Both the position numbers and the translations under genes were made by a program. A DNA stretch of 64,000 nt from Liolophura sinensis (taxonomy: Eukaryota; Mollusca; Polyplacophora; Chitonida; Chitonidae): assembly GCF_032854445.1 (NCBI RefSeq), contig NC_088304.1, positions 33,350,810 through 33,414,809 on the forward strand. Direction: 5' to 3'. Below, piece after piece: positions 33,780 to 45,252 of the stretch (its first letter is position 1; every line of letters begins with the position of its first letter). Under the pieces are notes generated by a model. The model was not told the DNA's origin. It made no database searches and worked only from the letters and a program-made list of their open reading frames with translations.

Positions 33780-34765
33780 ATTTGAAAAACATCAGTCCTT
33801 TCTCAAACAGAGACATATATCTGTACCTTCACACCGATACACCACAACTTTACTGGATTCCAAAAATGCATAAATCCCCATACAAACCTCGTTTTATTGT
33901 GGGGTCTAGAAACTGTACCACCAGATAGAGTCGACAACATTATGTGGATTCTTACAAACTTCGAACGTCTCACTGAAGAACTAGATACTCAAATACATGT
34001 ATTGTATAAGGATAGCTCTACTTGGGATTTCTCCATTCTCTATACTACCATTCCTCACACAGGTTTAGTTGATAGAATTTCATCACTAATTGTATCGGTG
34101 CTTAATAAAACTGGTCACCACTTGAATGTCTCGTTAATATATTACGTGAAAATCGGGAAACCATATATCAATAGTCTATAGGTATTCAGATGGGTACAAA
34201 TTGTGCCCATCCCCCATCCCCGTTTTTGGCCGCCCTGTACCTGTCCTCATATGAATAAGACTATATGCAGAAACTATTAAGGATCCGATCTTTCTCATTC
34301 AGGTATACTGACGATCTGCTAGCTTTAAACCTATCCATATATGGCAAAGGCTGTGAAAGATACATATCCACCTTCGCTGGATTTAAAGGAAAACACAGAC
34401 TCTCCAGATGGTACATCTTATATGGACTTACATCTGTACAAAGACAAAAACGCTTACGTCTCTCGCAGACTTTACGACAAAAGGAAAACTGATTTCAGTG
34501 TTGACACTGTAACTTAACGTTACACCTGGACAGTATTATAGCGAACGGTCCTGCATATGTTGTGTTCGTATTTCGCCTTGTAGCGCTTGTTAGATGCTAC
34601 GTGTTTGTGACGACTTCAATCAACGCCACACGTTATTACTGCGAAAACTAGTATGCCAAGGCTATTTCATCAAAAGCCTTCAATCTAAGGTCTACAGTGT
34701 GTATATTCCTCTTGTTAGTAAGTATGGACAGAGCGTGCAGAATCTCTGTGCTCAAGGATTGTGTC
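33780..34765 (+). pseudogene. Decayed reverse transcriptase, probably Penelope-like
   Basis: Pieces of one RT domain appear in order but in shifting frames: YWIPKMHKSPYKPRFIVGS (about 33851-33907), TWDFSILYTTIPHTGLVDRI (about 34020-34080), GIQMGTNCA (about 34185-34211), a fingers/palm piece SFRYTDDLLALNLSIYG (about 34290-34344) corresponding to the catalytic YxDD box, and RVCDDFNQRHTLLLRKLVCQ with VSKYG downstream (about 34600-34735). The PKMHK…, DFSxLYTTIPH and YxDDxL order is one I associate with Penelope-like elements. A nuclease domain is not seen. Several stops and at least three frameshifts make it inactive. Confidence 0.65.
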
Positions 34766-34954
34766 TAATTCCGCTTAACCTGGGGAATGAGGACATAAAC
34801 AGTTGCAATCAAAGCGCGGCTGAGATACATATTTTGTTATCGACAACTGATATTCTAAGATTGAATACTGATTTTGCTCATTCCTCTTGAACATACCTTG
34901 CGTCTTTCTTTCATCATTGAAAATTGTTGACTGCTTCTCTTTGCATGGTCCGTC

Positions 34955-35085
34955 CTAATTTCGTAGCTTATATAGGCCTACTTTCTTAGTTCTTTGGTGA
35001 TTTGTGTAAACGTCGTTTTGGGAACTGACCTTGCGATTATTGACCTGGTACGTCCGTATTAGGTGACGCCTAGTTTACATTGATT
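34955..35085. repeat. Dispersed repeat R4, copy 1
   Basis: 'ttagttctttggtgatttgt' and 'tcgttttgggaactgacctt' followed by gcgattattga match 40635-40730 ('ttagttctttggtggcttgt', 'tcgttttgggaactggcctt', gagattattga). The second copy lies just beyond inverted copy E. Confidence 0.6.
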
Positions 35086-35149
35086 CACTTGGATTGTGCC
35101 TTTCTTCATGTGCACTGGACCATGAAATTCGGATGTTACAGATCCAAAA

Positions 35150-35287
35150 ATGGCGGCGAGTGCAAGTCTTCTATGCGGAATCAGTACCCTATTAGCACTT
35201 CCGATTTTCGGGAATGCAATTCTCTGTATTTTAGTGTGTAAACCACCAGCCTGCCTTTTTTGGTGTACGGGTGTATGCTTGGTATAA
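35150..35287 (+). CDS. Candidate small hydrophobic protein or first exon, 45 codons
   Basis: The ATG sits in 'ccaaaaatggcggcgagtgc', a strong animal initiation context (A at -3, G at +4). The product starts MAASASLLCG and continues as a membrane-like stretch (ISTLLALPIFGNAILCILVC), then a Cys-rich tail to a taa. In the same frame, 34 bp after this stop, a 42-codon frame begins (35321-35449, MNFNHGSSKFWARR…). A short intron between a GT near 35234 and an AG before 35316 could in principle join them, but the splice sites are weak. It is short enough to arise by chance; the start context is what raises it above background. Confidence 0.25.
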   Translation: MAASASLLCGISTLLALPIFGNAILCILVCKPPACLFWCTGVCLV

Positions 35288-35699
35288 AAATAATGGAAAT
35301 TGTCTACTCTTTACGGAGGTATGAATTTTAATCATGGAAGTTCGAAATTCTGGGCGAGAAGACACAAGGAGACAGGTGGTGATGAGGCACCGGATGACGT
35401 CCCCTACGCAGCCCTCCGAACTGCTGGGACAGAATGGTCCAGGTTTTGACGGTTAATCTATGTCAAGATCTTTATGGCTGCTTTCTCAAAGATTGGACCA
35501 AGTTTGTACCAAAGTTTATCAGGCAAGGAATGTTTGAGACTAAGTTACAGCAGCAAACGTCAACATTGTGGCTTGTGGAAAATCAACAGGAGGCTGGTTT
35601 CATACCGCCTATTCAATCGATTACTGACACACTTACTCACTTGTACATACCAGTATCGCATTTACTTAGCTCTTGACTTCCTTTCTGACCTAGTGTTTT

Positions 35700-35935
35700 A
35701 ATCTGAACACAAGAATAACAAAACAACCCTGACAGCTGATTGAAACTTTCAGTAGTTTTGGATAAGCAGTTAGTGGTTACAACGGGCAACAACACCATGG
35801 TAACAGTTAAACCCTTGTTTAGCGACCAGAGTGTTTATAATGAGACTGACATGCGCGATGCGAAATTTTCGGATATATAGATGGCGCTATAAAACAAAAC
35901 TCCACCCTGGAATGATGGCTCATAAAACAAGATTT
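35700..35935. repeat. Inverted fragment of the duplicated unit's left block
   Basis: The plus strand reads 'atatagatggcgctataaaa' and 'gcgaaattttcggatatata', the reverse complement of 'ttatagcgccatctatatga' and 'ccggaaatttcac' in the blocks at 24270 and 31150. This marks the beginning of the region where unit pieces are inverted. Confidence 0.65.
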
Positions 35936-36052
35936 GTTATGGCTGAACATGGAGTAAAATATATGGTTAGTGGACGAGGTTCTGGATGTAAAAAATTTTG
36001 TGAAGGTTAGATACTGGTCAAAAAATAAACTAGTTACCGCACTGAAACAGTC

Positions 36053-36055
<3 letters not shown>

Positions 36056-36138
<83 letters not shown>
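36056..36138. repeat. (AT)n microsatellite, about 41 repeats
   Basis: Uninterrupted TA dinucleotides over about 80 bp. Open frames across it read as Tyr-Ile strings and are artefacts. Confidence 0.99.
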
Positions 36139-36139
<1 letters not shown>

Positions 36140-36184
36140 CACCATGACTTAAGCAGAATTAGGTGAAGAAAAACGAAGTGATGT

Positions 36185-36330
36185 TAACAGCAAAATATTA
36201 GAGGTCACAAAATGCTGTATTGTCGTCACATTTAATACAATCACAATTACCCATTACCTGCGACCATATGTCAGCTATCTCATTGTCGTCGCTGCTCTGG
36301 TCTTACCTCCTATATTCTCCACGTCTTCAG
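36185..36330. repeat. Dispersed repeat R1, copy 3 (diverged)
   Basis: Shares 'cgtcgctgctctggtctta' and the preceding 'catatgtcagctat…' layout with the R1 copies at 2640 and 12125. It lies directly beside the AT microsatellite. Confidence 0.4.
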
Positions 36331-36592
36331 TTATATTATATTCTGTTTTTTTGCGTGTATGGAAAATTAGCCGTGCCATTATTTATTACAGGTGGTGTTA
36401 CCTTTATCGCCCTTACTACCAGCATGAGTCCAGGACAAAAGCCCACCAAGTATAAAACTTGGTCGAAGTATTCATGAAAGTTATAATGCCATAAAAGAGA
36501 TGACTGCTTAGTAGTAACGCGCCAACAATGCACTTTCGATCAAAAATTTGAATTTTTCGTTCAAACGAAGCACTGTGTTTTTAATTTGCAGT

Positions 36593-36937
36593 ATGAGTGA
36601 GTGAGTGACTGCTTTGGGTTTAACAATTTTTCAGTCATATAACAACGAAGGAGACGTTAGAGTGCATGTAATGTGCCTCCTTGTTGCAGGACGGATTTCC
36701 TTTTATCTAGTGCTGCTTCACTGAGACGACTTACCGAAGGAACGTAAGCCTCCCTGCCTGGGCCATTATACTGATACGGGTCACCCAGTCGTTGCACTAT
36801 ACCCTTCATCCTGAACGCCAAGCGGGAAAGTTACAACTTCCTCTTTTAAGGTGTTAGGTGTGACTCTACCTAGGATTGACCCTGGATCTACCGCCTCCCG
36901 AAGAGGAACGCTCTACCAATTGTGCTATAGGTCAATT
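36593..36937 (-). mobile_element. SINE family 2, full-length, tRNA-derived head
   Basis: Left end is 'gtatgagtgagtgagtgact' with 'gctttgggtttaacaatttt', then 'cagtcatataacaacgaagg', 'agagtgcatgtaatgtgcct' and 'tgaacgccaagcgggaaagt'. The right end, on the minus strand, is tRNA-like: 'atagcacaattggtagagcg' (A box) and 'ccagggtcaatcctagg' (B box). The element therefore reads right to left. Family known to me from mollusc sequences; fragments also occur at 12306, 55063 and 55970 in this window. Confidence 0.9.
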
Positions 36938-37103
36938 TACAGTATGGAGATCAGCGCTAACCAGAAAAATATCTTTAATGAATATCTCTACCTAGGATTG
37001 ACCCTGGATCTAGCGCCTCCCGAAGCGGAACGCTCTACCAATTGTGCTATAGGTCAATTTACAGTATGGAGATCAGCGCTAACCAGAAAATATCTTTAGT
37101 GAA
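36866..37103. repeat. 122-bp direct duplication of the SINE-2 tRNA-like head
   Basis: Two nearly identical copies, starting at 36866 and 36988: 'ctacctaggattgaccctgg', 'aacgctctaccaattgtgct' and 'ataggtcaatttacagtatg' appear in both, through to atatcttta(a/g)tg. The unit contains the whole tRNA-like head plus about 50 bp outside it. Differences are few (tacc/tagc, agagg/agcgg, one A). Confidence 0.95.
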
Positions 37104-38880
37104 ACCTTGATGTATTTCTACGTGCTGTCAAAGTTTCGCTTTGGTTAACGTTTGTCTTCATATGTAAAACATAAACTTTATACTGTGATGTGTTTTGTCG
37201 TATTTTAGCAAGTTCAAAAATCTGTGTTTCTGTTATGTTTTTAACCGGGCATTCTCCACAATACATCAGACTAACGAAATCGCTGCGGAGAAAAGGTTGT
37301 TGAATATCGGGGAAGAGTTCAAATCTTTGGAAATATACTTTTGTTTGAGTAAAAATAAAGACGGTCTTGCATTAAATAAGTGTTATCACGAATTAGAGTG
37401 GATAAGCTATGGTCTTACATAACATATGGCAAATATAGCGACATTATGCTTGAATCCTGGTTGAGAGCACATGTGGTCCTCTGGCTGTCATTAACATTAA
37501 CATTTTATGCGTAGAGGAATTATAAGGCTGACAGTTACATTTCCTATATATTTATTTACTTGATTGGTGCATAACTGCGTGCGGAATTTTTCAGATAGTT
37601 ACATTTGTAGCGCAGTGCGACACAGAGGCTGATTCCCCGCCTTACCAGGCCCTTTGTCATCAAAGCCTATCCCAGTCCATCACTCGGGTCCAACAGCTCC
37701 CTCCTAATAAACGGTGTACACGCACGTTTTCAAAACAATATGACCAACTTTGGCTGTCTATGATGTCTCTAATATTATTATCGAAAGCTTTTCATCGAGC
37801 AAATATAAGATTGTTCTTCCATTATATTAGATTTGACTGACAAAATTCAGCAAGGCGTACAGGTTATAGCTTACTACCATTCAGAGTATCACCAAGCGGC
37901 TACCATAAGGTATGCATTCTGAGTCGGTTTATAGGCATCATATGCAATTTTATGTATAACAGATGTATTTAAAAAAATTTAGTATTTAGAAATTAAAACG
38001 AATCATATTATAGTTCATAAGAAAAATATTATTTTTAAGAAGAAAAAGTAGTAATGCATATTTATAGGTTGCAGTGTACCTTTTATATCTTTCATAAGCC
38101 CTACACGGATGGATACGATAAATGAAATGAATCAGTGATCTTAATGTTAAATCGGAAGCATTCTATATTAATTGCGTAAATTAAAATTTTTAATTTTTAA
38201 AATTATGTATTATTTCCTGAAATCAGGAAAAATGAATGTAGGCACCATGTTTTTGAACATCTACAGTCTGAAAGATCGAATGAGGCGCGTTTTGTTTGTT
38301 TCGTTTTCTGAGGTTAAAACCATCACTGCTGCAAGTATTTGGAATCAACCATTGTCTTCAGGGGTGTTAGGCTGGAGCGTGGACATTATGTTTCCGGGAT
38401 AGGAAAACTTGAAATTTAAATACATGTATAAGATTTGTGATCTTAGAATGGAAAGTCTAACACAAGCTGCAAAACAGTAATTGTTTACCATACTTGTAGA
38501 CTTCTTTAGTTTTCAGATAAACCTGGAATGGAGGTCGTGCATTCTGTATACCGCTGAGATATATAGCTCTTTCCGATGTCATCAGAAACGGGTTAGAGCA
38601 CATGGAGATTGAACAAGTAAGAAGGGGTTCTGTTGATTGCAAACATGTACTGAAATCTGAAACATCACCTCAGTGAGAATGATTTAAGCTTTCGCAAACA
38701 ACTTATGTCATTAACCGTATACACCTAATATTGATCGAGGGGCTTATGTCAGCCAGGAGTTTTGTCCACTGGGGGGATTTGTCCTCTTCCCACTACTAGA
38801 TAGATAAGTAACAATTTTAGGTGTTACGCCAAACTTGTTTAACATGGATTTCGGTATTATTGTGGTACGGCGTTTCTTAA
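37104..38880. other. No recognisable gene
   Basis: AT-rich. A SINE-1-like scrap may lie at 37548-37590 ('atttacttgattggtgcata'). No supportable coding sequence. Confidence 0.45.
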
Positions 38881-40530
38881 CATAATTGTCTGTCCCAAAG
38901 TGCCTACTTAGATTACGACACCAGACGCTGGTTACCTCATGTCATGATGATCAAACTGTGGCCACTTGTGTGACGACCTCAATGACGTCACTGAGGCAAG
39001 GGCAGCAATTTACCCTCAAACACAAGAAAGCTGTAGGCCGGACGGCAACACAGCTCGTCGGCTCATTTGACAGCGACAGTTCAGCAACGGTAGTCAACAA
39101 TAATTTCCTGAATTCCACATTTTCGTCGCTTTATCACTGCACATGAATCACAGAATCCATTATGTCGTGTATATCTATGGCGTGGGATAATATTCGACGC
39201 TGGTTCAAGCTCAAGTTCAAGTCCAGCTCATGCTGGCTTCCTCTCCGACAATACGTGGGAAGGTCTTGCAGCAACTTGCGGATGGTCGTGGATTCTCCCG
39301 AGCTCTACCCGGTTTCCTCCCACCATAACGCTGGCCGCTGTCGTATAAGTGGAATATTCTTGAGTACGGCGTAAAACACCAGTCAAATAAATAAATATTT
39401 GAGAAAAATGCTCACGCACATTTTGTATAAATAGTGATGCTTTCTTTTTCTTCGAAATTTTCAAGATAGTCTCGTGGTTGATTGGGTACACGCTTACATG
39501 GATGTCTACATGTACGTTGTATGAATGGCAATATCCTACACTTTTGTTTTCAAACAGCTGAAAGGCAATACAAAGAAGGTGGTTTTACAAACGGTTTCAT
39601 CGAGTATTTTGAACGTCATAAACGTCATCGCCATCATCACCATAGTGACGAATATATTCATTTCCGATGTCTCAAAAGCAAGTCGCAAATATATGAATTA
39701 TATATACATATATGTATAGAGGCTATACAGATTTTGCAGACAATTTTATCGAAAAGTTTGATGACCATTTGTAATCGTCTACGTCTGTACGGTTTGACCA
39801 TCGGCGCTGTAGTCAAACGAAGACATTCTTCTTCGCTAACCGTCCCAAAGACGCGTTTGCTGAGCCCTCACTGTTCATCACTGGTCGGGTTTGGGTCTAA
39901 ACGGTCTTCGTATGCTCTCAAACAGAGGCGTACCTGACATAATATGAAAACTTATCTCCCAGAAATATCTTTATTGGATCACACTAATAAGCGTTGACAA
40001 ATGGTACAGGGACTATATCTGGCACCGAATTCTCGTGACGTCCGCCTCTAACAACCCCTTCGGTGACACCAAAGTCTGAGAGAGCCATCAGGCTGGAATT
40101 GACCATACGTGTTATCATCCCCACACAACAAGCTACTGACAGCATATAGTTGTCTGAAGGGAACGTAAGACTGATTCTGACATGTTAAAGGCGGTCATTT
40201 CTGGGTGGCCGTGTATATTACCGGATATGAGCATGGACGACACTGATGTTGGGACCAGTAATTTCACCCTGGACAGCCGAACAGACGCACCTTTATGGGT
40301 ATCTTGTATGTTCTGGTGCTTACAGAACCCCGGTGTTTACCTCAACGACGATAAAAGCGTTAGAAGTCGGATGACAGGCAGATATCCACACCTTTGACAC
40401 GGTCATCTGGTCATCCAAAAAAAATGGCAATCACTCTAATTAAGTAAATGAGGTCTAGAACTTCACACAGATAGTGGTTCTTGTTTCTTGCAGAAAATAT
40501 TTCACCACTGCCTAAAATAGGTTGCATTTA
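38881..40530 (+). pseudogene. Gene-like duplicated unit, copy E (inverted)
   Basis: Same order of blocks as copies A-D but sense plus. 38970-39060 encodes the DDVTE…AAIYPQTQESCRPDGN segment. It continues without the splice-like gap into 'acggtagtcaacaataattt' and 'cctgaattccacattttcgt', which in A-D lie about 110 bp downstream. A SINE (39203-39400) is inserted next. Then come a segment unique to E and F (FVFKQLKGN…, about 39540-39670), the helical stretch IQILQTILSKSLMTICNRLR (about 39727-39790) and the 3' block with KTRLLSPHCSSLVG. The right end (40400-40530) matches the 'gtgtgaag' region inverted. No intact product. Confidence 0.5.
39203..39400 (+). mobile_element. SINE family 1 inside copy E
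   Basis: 'caagttcaagtccagctcat', 'gctggcttcctctccgacaa', 'gcggatggtcgtggattctc', 'gtcgtataagtggaatattc' and 'gagtacggcgtaaaacacca', then gtcaaataaataaata. Begins at the B box, so the head is truncated. Confidence 0.9.
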
Positions 40531-42100
40531 GACGGCTTCCGTACTATCATGGTACACGATTTGAATACTAATCAGTCGCCAAGAACATAACTTGGGTCTT
40601 TCCAACATCACGGAAAACTTTTTGGATGATTCCGTCCTATCTTCGTACTTTATATACTTTTTTAGTTCTTTGGTGGCTTGTGTTATACATCGTTTTGGGA
40701 ACTGGCCTTGAGATTATTGAATTGAAAAGTACTTACAAGTTGACGGCTGGCATACGAATGTCTGTTTCTACGTACAGATCCAGTTTTACCATCTTACCGA
40801 TAGTGTCGAGCATTGTTCCTTTGAAGCCATTATGAGCACAATAAAATTATTTCCTTTGTGGAAATGCGCAGCTATTTAGCAACCTTACGCGTGTGTGTTT
40901 GGTGTATGCTAACTATTACGCCGTATTTTTACACCTATACTTATAACAAATCGTTTCCAGTGCCGACATGTTGATGGTGCTGCCTGAGTAGAACGCCATG
41001 CCGATGACACCAGACAGGACGCGACAGCCTGTGAATATATACGCAGAAACGGAACCAACACGTATATAGGCGTTATATTATACTTACCACATCTCCCATT
41101 TCGACTGAGGTAGCAAGGGCCTTTGCATAAACGCAATGATTTTGCATACATATTTAAAACGTTGGTGTTTCATTTAACGCTGTAAAGATCACGAGAAATG
41201 ATTACATTTGTAAGAGTTAAGTGTGCCTAACCGGTTTTATTAAGTGTTAATAAAACAAAACTGTTCATATTCCAACATTATTAAAGGTGTTAGTTTGTTT
41301 GAGCTCTGCTTCGAGTGTTGCTGTAAAGTGCTGAATAATCACCTTTTAGTGGAGTTGGAGTGTGAACGCTTTGAAGAGTGTTAAAAACATTAACACTTTA
41401 TAAAAGTGGTCAGATAACTTATAACTGCAGTCACTCCTGGTGATATTTACAGTGCTGAATGTAACACTTTGTTTTTAAGAGTCTGGCAGACATTCTGACT
41501 GTTCTCCGCAGAAGACATGCTTTATGGCGATGTTTTGGGTGCTCTCCGCACATGATCACATGCCGTACGAAAGAGTTTTCCAACATTTTATCCCCAAGAA
41601 AAATAGTTTCGTAAAGAGAAGAAAAGAGAAACAAACAAGAAAAAAAGCATATGCATACATGCAGGGACGGATGCATACTGAGCCACACAAAAAGTTTTAT
41701 ATTTCTTCATATATTGTTAAGCTATATGATACATAAGTTTAAATATACTACTGAAAATCTATATAGATTATATCCGGTATACAGTATTCATCCACTGAAA
41801 GCTCAACGCTATTTACTTCAGCTAACAGCATACCACACAATTACACTGACAAATGTTGCACCTGTTTGTCGGTTTAGCTTGGTTATACATATCTATTTAA
41901 AAACACTATCATACATTCACGGTATAATTCGTAAGACAAAACTTGTTTTAAATATATACCAACACTGGACGGAAAGGATATTATCCTATGCATTTAACGG
42001 CATACAGTAGGTTGATGGTTAACAACGAATATTTTAGCTTGGCCTATTTCATCGGCTACACCTGTATCCTAACAGCTTTAACAGCATACCGGGGAAGCCC
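40531..42100. other. No recognisable gene; R4 copy 2 at 40635-40760
   Basis: Apart from R4 copy 2, no shared blocks or convincing frames. Short words built on 'gtgtta' or 'gtgaac' recur around 41220-41470, without a clear repeat unit. Confidence 0.45.
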
Positions 42101-43135
42101 TTACGTTATTTCACAGACGACCTGTTTCTGTGAGCAGGTTGGTTGGCAATCGATCTGAGCGACAGGGAATGATTCCCGATCTAGTTGCAAGGGGTCCTTT
42201 GGAATATCCTCCACCTCAGTTTTCAAACAACTGAAAGACAATTTAGAAAGTGATTTACAAACGATTTCATCGAGTATTTTGATTATGATAAACGTGTGCA
42301 CTGCTCGACTATCATCACCACTGCAAAGTATACATTCAGTTCCGCTGTCTCAAAAGCAGGTCGCGAATATTCTGGGACTTGTTCTTCAAACAACTTAGAG
42401 ATTTTGCCGACGATTTTATCGAGAAGTTTGGTGACCATTTGTAATCGTCTACGTCTATATGGTTTAACCATCGTCTACGTAATCAAACATACGTTGTACT
42501 CACAGGCATTCTTCTACGCTTACCGTTCGTAATTTGCAAGTACACGGCTACTCCGAAATAACTGCCTTTAACATGTCAGAACCAATCTTTATTACTCCCC
42601 CTCAGACGACTCAACGCTGTCAGTAGCTTGTTGTGTGGGAATGGTTACACGTATGGTTGATCCAAGCCTGTTGGTCCTCGGGTGTTACTGACGGGGTGGT
42701 TAGAGGGGGGCGTCACGGGCAGGTAATTCTGTGTCAGATGCAGTCGCTGTACCATTTGTTACCACTTCCATGCAAATTTAATCCAATAAAGATATTTCTG
42801 GGAAATAACATTTCATATTATGTCACGTATTGTATATTATAGCCTCTGTTGGGGGTATAGGGAGACCGTATAGACCCAAACTCGACCAGTGATGAACAGT
42901 GAGGACTCAGTAAACGCGTTGGTGGCATATGGGCACAGACGGCACTGATGTTGGGGTCAGCGGTACGGTAATTGCACCCTGGCCACCCAAACGAACGTTT
43001 CTTTATACGTGCAGGTATCTTGTATATTCCTGATAGCCAACACTCCAATCAAGTAAATGCGTTCTTCAACGTCACACAGATGGTGATTTTTATTCCTTAT
43101 AGTTTTGGGTCCATAGTCGTTTGTCGCAGCTAAAA
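42101..43135 (+). pseudogene. Gene-like duplicated unit, copy F (internally rearranged)
   Basis: 42190-42530 is sense plus, like copy E, and holds FKQLKDNLESDLQTISSSI and, in another frame, EILPTILSRSLVTICNRLRL and IKHTLYSQ. 42535-42915 switches to the orientation of copies A-D ('aacatgtcagaaccaatctt', 'gtcagtagcttgttgtgtgg', 'cacgggcaggtaattctgtg'). 42925-43130 returns to sense plus. The middle third has therefore been inverted within the copy, with breakpoints near 42535 and 42920. No intact product. Confidence 0.5.
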
Positions 43136-45165
43136 TAAAAATAAATAATTAAAAACACATTCTTCTGACGTTTTTCTGAAAACGTGACATGCATGTACGA
43201 TATTAAAAGTGGCTCCCGACTTTAATTCACTAAAAAGACTATTGTAGCCATTGTTAGAAAATTGGGGACTTTTCAGTTACGACATCTGAAATACACGATA
43301 AAGAAATATTAAAGGAAAAAGAAACTTTCCGAGATACTGTGCGTAATGTTACGCAGGCCATAAGGCGTCCATCAACCATTAGTGCACATTGATCCATAGG
43401 TTTAAAGGGTTAACATTAGTAGAAAATAAGCTGCCAAACTGTTTTGTGGCCTGTCGTGATTTGTATGGTTTTGTTATTATATGTACCACGCGGTTGTTTT
43501 TTCGAGCGAGTTTTGGGGTAGGAATAATTTCTTTAAACACCTGGAATCCAGTTCTTCCTAGATCGGCAGTGGTTTTGAATCCCGAGAAAAATTTTCCAGG
43601 GGCCTGGAAAAAGGGTTGCGGCTTACACTGAATATTCCATCTTTCTGCATCCATAAACCTCAACGCCGCCAGATGCTATTAATCAAAAGCTCACAAGAAA
43701 GACGTTAAACAGCACAGTTTATCACTTCATAAATACATCTATATCTTCAGTTCTCGTTAAGTGTCTCTATTTAACCCTACCGTTTAGTCCTTTTTCCCAT
43801 GGCTTTTGATGCCACATTTCGCACCGTGGTCATACGTTGTTGGTCTCATCGTGAGTTCAAGCAGTACAATTGAACGAAATTGCATCTGAATTGCAAAAAA
43901 AAAAAATGTTCACACGTGGATGACAGCAAAGAAAAAAATCTGAAATCCATGTGGAGCCTTTAGGCTTACTCACACAAACGCACGTATAACTGTTGTGTGT
44001 CCTGTCCCCTTATAATGGGTATTATATCCAATCAACAGCTGGTGTTTTCCAAAGTGAAAAGCTCTTCTGTGGCTTAAAGAAGCCGGCAAGAAATTTCATC
44101 GCAACACATTTGTACGAGTTAGTGCTAACGTTTGCGAGGTATTACAAAAACGCCTGAAGCAACTAATGCTGCTAAATGAGGTGAAATCTAATTACTTGTA
44201 TTATCAGAGGCGTCAATTGCTTAAGCGTAGGTGTGCTCTGTCTGCAGTAAATGCCGAGTTGTTAACTAACAAATAAAAAAAATAAAATAAAAACACACTG
44301 GGTTAATATATACACACAGACAAAAATGAGCGTGACGCTCCGGAATTCCTAGACCACTCTTTGAAATTAATTATAGCTGATTAATTGGCATGCATCTGGG
44401 ACGTTTAAACTTCATTTAAATGATGATTCCCTTGCTGTCGTTTTTAAACAAGCGTGCCAAATGTAGATGCCAGTAGATGCTCTCCCACGTTGCCCGCTAG
44501 GGGGCGAACAGTTGCTCACACTCTGATACTGTGCTGTAACGTTTCTTATGATGCATGTGTCAGCCAAGTTCTTTCATACATCTGGTCACCTTTTTACATT
44601 TTTGCCTGTGATTTTTGTTTTCATCATACATTACCTCTTTGTTAACGTTCATAAAAATGGATCAGTCTGGTATAGATGCCATTTAGAAACTGGATTACAA
44701 TAACTGTAACAGTTATTTTCAGCACTGGAATATGTGCTATATTCAGAAAGTGTAATCTGTAATAACAATAACACTGTTACCCAAAAGAATGTATGAACAA
44801 CACATCACACTGCTTAGGCCAGACTTATTTTTCAGTCAGAGAAAGTACTCCATTGGTCCGTTTATTCCCTTCGTTGCGCTAACGTTGAACCCGCTATGAA
44901 ATGCGAGATCGGACAATTTGATACTGAATGTACACAGGCCTGACCTGATCCATTGAAGTAATAATTTGCTTAATATAAACAAAATATATCGAGGACAGGT
45001 CTTGACATGGACATATATACACGAGGCTCTGCTTCTCTGGAAAATTTATCATGATGCCGTGGACACTAAACATGACACCCGGTACATGTATATGGACACC
45101 AAACCATCTGTCGTCTGACATTCTACGCAAACAAAGGAACTACCAGCACTAACAATTCCAAAGCC
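43136..45165. other. No recognisable gene
   Basis: 43379-43663 is open on both strands (80 and 94 codons) without recognisable motif. The remainder has only short frames. No repeat arrays. Confidence 0.45.
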
Positions 45166-45252
45166 TTAAGAACGACCTGACTTAGACTTAAACCAGGGAT
45201 ATCCTGCCTACACGCCTGACGCTTTAATCACTAGGCCATCGTAGTGCAGTTA
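45166..45252 (-). mobile_element. tRNA-like SINE head (third family)
   Basis: The minus strand reads 'gatggcctagtgattaaagc' (A-box-like), 'gtcaggcgtgtaggcaggat' and 'atccctggtttaagtctaag' (B-box-like). It cannot fold as a complete functional tRNA by eye (no clean acceptor stem), so a SINE head or tRNA pseudogene is likelier than a working tRNA gene. Confidence 0.5.

Noticed and set aside
35819-36152. Tyr-Ile repeat frames on both strands
   Set aside because: Translation of the AT microsatellite.
36900-36937. Functional tRNA gene
   Set aside because: A and B boxes are present but they belong to a SINE head; no cloverleaf with a paired acceptor stem is evident, and the head is duplicated with the element.
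39482-39937. 151-codon frame with a His-rich stretch in copy E
   Set aside because: Mixes several frames of the duplicated unit; the His run comes from a local cat repeat and is not shared by the other copies.
43379-43663. Frames of 80 and 94 codons on opposite strands
   Set aside because: Mutual shadows with no motif or flanking splice sites, so neither can be supported.
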